From NCBI GenBank assembly GCA_031274075.1, contig JAISQQ010000064.1:1-6382 (forward strand): a DNA stretch of 6,382 nt, written 5' to 3'. Made by a program: the position numbers and the translations under genes. This document shows, piece after piece, positions 4,866-6,382 of the stretch (its first letter is position 1; the number at the start of each line of letters is the position of its first letter). The notes below the pieces were generated by a model. It was not told the origin of the DNA. It searched no databases and was given only the letters and a program-made list of their open reading frames with translations. Source of the DNA: Accumulibacter sp. Lineage in GTDB: Bacteria > Pseudomonadota > Gammaproteobacteria > Burkholderiales > Rhodocyclaceae.

Positions 4866-5663
4866 CTATAGCCGGTAGCAGTAGAGCCGCGTTTTCCGCG
4901 CGTCGTCGACCTCGATTTCGCTGGCGGCTTCAATGCCCGGCACGCTGAAACTGTTGCTTATGAACCAGGCGCCCGGACGCATTTCGGCTTTCGCCTTGAG
5001 CCACAGGCGGCTCATCGGCGCCGGAGAGAGGAAGGCATAGACGAGGTCGTAGTCGGCCAGGGAAACCCGCCAGAAGCTGCCCAGGGTCCAGTGGCAGTTC
5101 CCGATCCCCGCCGTGCGCAGGAAGCCGACCGTCCAGGGCAGATACGAGTTTTCGACGCCGAAGACCTGGAGGTCCTCGCGCATTCCGGCGAGCCCGCGGA
5201 CGACGCTTCCCGTGCCCGCGCCGAGATCGATGATCTTCCTGGCCGGCACGCCGGCGAGAAACCCGGCGAGGGCCTGCGTGGCTTCGCGGCTGGAAAGATA
5301 CAGCGGCACCTGGCTGGTCAGCGCGCCGCGATAAACGAGGAACATCAGTACGAAAGCCGCCAGATACCATTCGGGAGCGATGTCCAGGCCGGAAAAAAGG
5401 AAGACGGCGGGCGCGAACGAGGCGTGAATGATCCGCCACCACCAGTATTGGCCGCTCAGGCTGGCGAGCAGGAAGGCCAGCACTCCGATCAACAGCGACG
5501 ATTCGAGCCAGGGCAGCGCTTGCTGGCGGAGGAGATAATAGGGCCAGGCCAGGCTGAGAACGATGAAGACCGCCGCGCATTGCAGCGCCAGTTGCCTTGG
5601 ATAGGGCGAATCCTGGCGGAAAGGAGGGGAAGAAGGAGGAGAAGGGGGCGAATCGTTGTCCAT
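4866..5663 (-). CDS. Membrane-anchored class I SAM-dependent methyltransferase
   Basis: 265 residues. Residues 1-20 are Pro/Ser-rich (PPSPPSSPP). Four hydrophobic segments follow, about 24-45, 50-70, 76-93 and 98-114, separated by short aromatic or charged turns (QYWWWR at 72-77). The soluble part starts near 125. Motif I is IIDLGAGTGS (144-153), the acidic residue ending strand two is Glu171 (VFGVENS), and the motif-IV-like strand is YDLVYAFLSP (205-214). The SAM-binding half of the Rossmann fold is therefore present, but no substrate-specific motif is recognised, so the substrate is unknown; a lipid or membrane-bound substrate is a reasonable guess from the anchor. The frame extends to ATG 5759 (297 aa), but a TATAAT at 5775-5770 would leave that start almost leaderless, so 5663 is preferred; neither start has a strong ribosome site. 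It precedes PadR on the same strand, separated by PadR's own promoter. Confidence 0.83.
   Translation of the reverse strand: MDNDSPPSPPSSPPFRQDSPYPRQLALQCAAVFIVLSLAWPYYLLRQQALPWLESSLLIGVLAFLLASLSGQYWWWRIIHASFAPAVFLFSGLDIAPEWYLAAFVLMFLVYRGALTSQVPLYLSSREATQALAGFLAGVPARKIIDLGAGTGSVVRGLAGMREDLQVFGVENSYLPWTVGFLRTAGIGNCHWTLGSFWRVSLADYDLVYAFLSPAPMSRLWLKAKAEMRPGAWFISNSFSVPGIEAASEIEVDDARKTRLYCYRL
5618..5648 (+). other. 31-bp homopurine tract
   Basis: Every base from 5618 to 5648 on the plus strand is A or G, with a run of five G at the end. On the minus strand it encodes the Pro/Ser-rich start of the methyltransferase. Such tracts can form triplex or G-rich structures and may slip during replication; nothing here shows that they do. 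Confidence 0.8.
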
Positions 5664-5769
5664 GCCGGGTCTCGCAGCGTCGGGATCATGCCCGGACGAA
5701 GCCGGAAATTCCCTGCCGGGAAACGGCGAAGGGAAAATACAAGGCAGGGGCTTCGGCATGATTTCTGCT

Positions 5770-5775
5770 ATTATA
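5770..5775 (-). promoter_or_regulatory. Possible -10 element of the methyltransferase gene
   Basis: A perfect TATAAT on the minus strand lies about 107 nt upstream of the preferred methyltransferase start. No TTGACA-like -35 is seen at 16-18 nt spacing. It lies back to back with the tRNA operon promoter. Confidence 0.35.
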
Positions 5776-5797
5776 TCGGCTTGGGCCGATGGGCTGG

Positions 5798-5826
5798 TTG
5801 ACGTATGCGTATCGTTATGCCAAAAT
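5798..5826 (+). promoter_or_regulatory. Promoter of the tRNA-Tyr/Gly/Thr-tuf operon
   Basis: TTGACG (5798-5803), a 17-nt spacer, then CAAAAT (5821-5826) preceded by TGC, giving an extended -10. Transcription would start near 5833, some nine bases before the first tRNA. The -35 matches the sigma70 consensus at five of six bases and the -10 at four of six. Confidence 0.65.
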
Positions 5827-5841
5827 CAGCGGTTCCGAGTT

Positions 5842-5926
5842 GGAGGGATACCCAAGCGGTCAACGGGATCAGACTGTAAATCTGACGGCTTCGCCTTCGA
5901 AGGTTCGAATCCTTCTCCCTCCACCA
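5842..5926 (+). tRNA. tRNA-Tyr (anticodon GTA)
   Basis: An 85-nt class II tRNA. The acceptor stem pairs GGAGGGA with TCCCTCC. The anticodon arm is TCAGA-CTGTAAA-TCTGA with GTA at 5876-5878. A long variable arm (CGGCTTCGCC) follows, as expected for bacterial tRNA-Tyr. The T arm is GAAGG-TTCGAAT-CCTTC, the discriminator is A5923, and CCA (5924-5926) is encoded. It is the first gene of the operon. Confidence 0.98.
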
Positions 5927-6005
5927 GAATGTTGTTGGAGTGTTGGTTGGGATGTTTGTTTGTTGTTGTGGCAGTCGTGATTCATGGCGCCGCGGGTGCG
6001 GTTTT

Positions 6006-6076
6006 GCGGGTGTAGCTCAATGGTAGAGCTGAAGCCTTCCAAGCTTATGACGAGGGTTCGATTCCCTTCACCCGCT
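6006..6076 (+). tRNA. tRNA-Gly (anticodon TCC)
   Basis: The acceptor stem pairs GCGGGTG with CACCCGC. The D arm is GCTC-AATGGTA-GAGC. The anticodon loop is CTTCCAA with TCC at 6038-6040, and the stem has a G.A mismatch at its outer pair. The T arm contains TTCGATT. The discriminator is T6076, followed by CGG, so the 3' CCA is not encoded, unlike in its two neighbours. Confidence 0.97.
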
Positions 6077-6122
6077 CGGCCTCGTGGTTCGACGGTTTGG
6101 GGACAGTTTTTTGGGACACGAT

Positions 6123-6197
<75 letters not shown>

Positions 6198-6264
6198 CGT
6201 ATCGAGGCAGTTGCGAAGCAGTGGCATCAAGGATTTTTAACTTCTAACGTTTGAGGTACCGGCA

Positions 6265-6382
6265 ATGGCTAAGGCAAAATTTGAGCGTACGAAGCCGCAC
6301 GTAAACGTCGGCACGATTGGACACGTAGACCACGGGAAGACGACGCTGACAGCAGCGATCACGATGATCCTGTCGAAGAAAT
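6265..6382 (+). CDS. tuf: Elongation factor Tu (N-terminal part, runs off the right edge)
   Basis: The 39 visible residues ([20 protein letters not shown], then [19 protein letters not shown]) are the start of EF-Tu, the GTPase that delivers aminoacyl-tRNA to the ribosomal A site. The G1 nucleotide-binding motif GHVDHGKT occupies residues 19-26, with the phosphate-binding Lys25 and Thr26. The full protein would be about 395 residues. ATG 6265 is supported by GAGG (6253-6256) about eight bases upstream. It lies 67 nt after tRNA-Thr with no terminator between them, so it is co-transcribed with the tRNAs from the promoter at 5798. Bacteria of this group often carry a second tuf copy; the window cannot show this. 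Confidence 0.98.
   Translation, partial: MAKAKFERTKPHVNVGTIGHVDHGKTTLTAAITMILSKK

Noticed and set aside
6077..6122. T-rich stretch after tRNA-Gly as a terminator
   Set aside because: No hairpin precedes the six T residues, and another tRNA and tuf follow in the same direction.

Overview
The window comes from a GC-rich proteobacterial chromosome, most likely a betaproteobacterium. The best evidence is the right end: tRNA-Tyr(GTA), tRNA-Gly(TCC) and tRNA-Thr(GGT), followed by the start of an EF-Tu gene ([16 protein letters not shown]...). This resembles the tyrU-glyT-thrT-tufB order of E. coli and the tuf region of betaproteobacteria. A secreted protein of a type common among PEP-CTERM/exosortase substrates at the left edge fits Rhodocyclales- or Nitrosomonadales-like bacteria. 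The order is an inference; no species call is possible.

Layout, left to right. (1) 1-487, minus: N-terminal part of a secreted beta-rich protein. (2) 602-1768, minus: secreted ankyrin-repeat protein with two related helical segments at its C-terminal end. (3) 1769-1911: divergent intergenic region holding a long imperfect palindrome. (4) 1912-2448, plus: small TonB-like protein. (5) 2550-3275, minus: trmB, tRNA m7G46 methyltransferase, convergent with the TonB-like gene, with a GC hairpin between their stops. (6) 3280-3848: a cassette bounded by two direct copies of a 59-bp sequence (57/59 identical, offset 510 bp). It carries an intact RelB/DinJ-type antitoxin gene and a YafQ-type toxin gene cut off after about 41 codons, exactly where the second repeat copy begins. 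(7) 3838-4760, minus: PadR-family regulator followed 14 nt later by a DUF3861 gene, preceded by a promoter whose -10 lies in an AT-rich palindrome (probable autoregulation). (8) 4866-5663, minus: predicted membrane-anchored SAM-dependent methyltransferase. (9) 5798-6382, plus: tRNA/tuf operon with a recognisable promoter.

The most unusual part is the 59-bp duplication. Copy 1 contains the probable trmB promoter and copy 2 contains the stop codon of the DUF3861 gene. The simplest reading is that trmB and DUF3861 were once neighbours joined by this sequence, and that the toxin-antitoxin DNA arrived between two copies of it, with the toxin truncated in or before the event. The surviving antitoxin would then be an orphan. 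The alternative is that the 59-bp sequence is a dispersed repeat. A search of the whole genome would decide between these.

No stretch over 300 bases lacks a gene. Intergenic DNA at 488-601 shows nothing convincing. 2449-2549 holds a hairpin, 4761-4865 the PadR control region, 5664-5841 the divergent methyltransferase and tRNA promoters, and 5927-6005 an almost C-free G/T-rich tRNA spacer. No complete transposon, CRISPR array or integrase gene is present.
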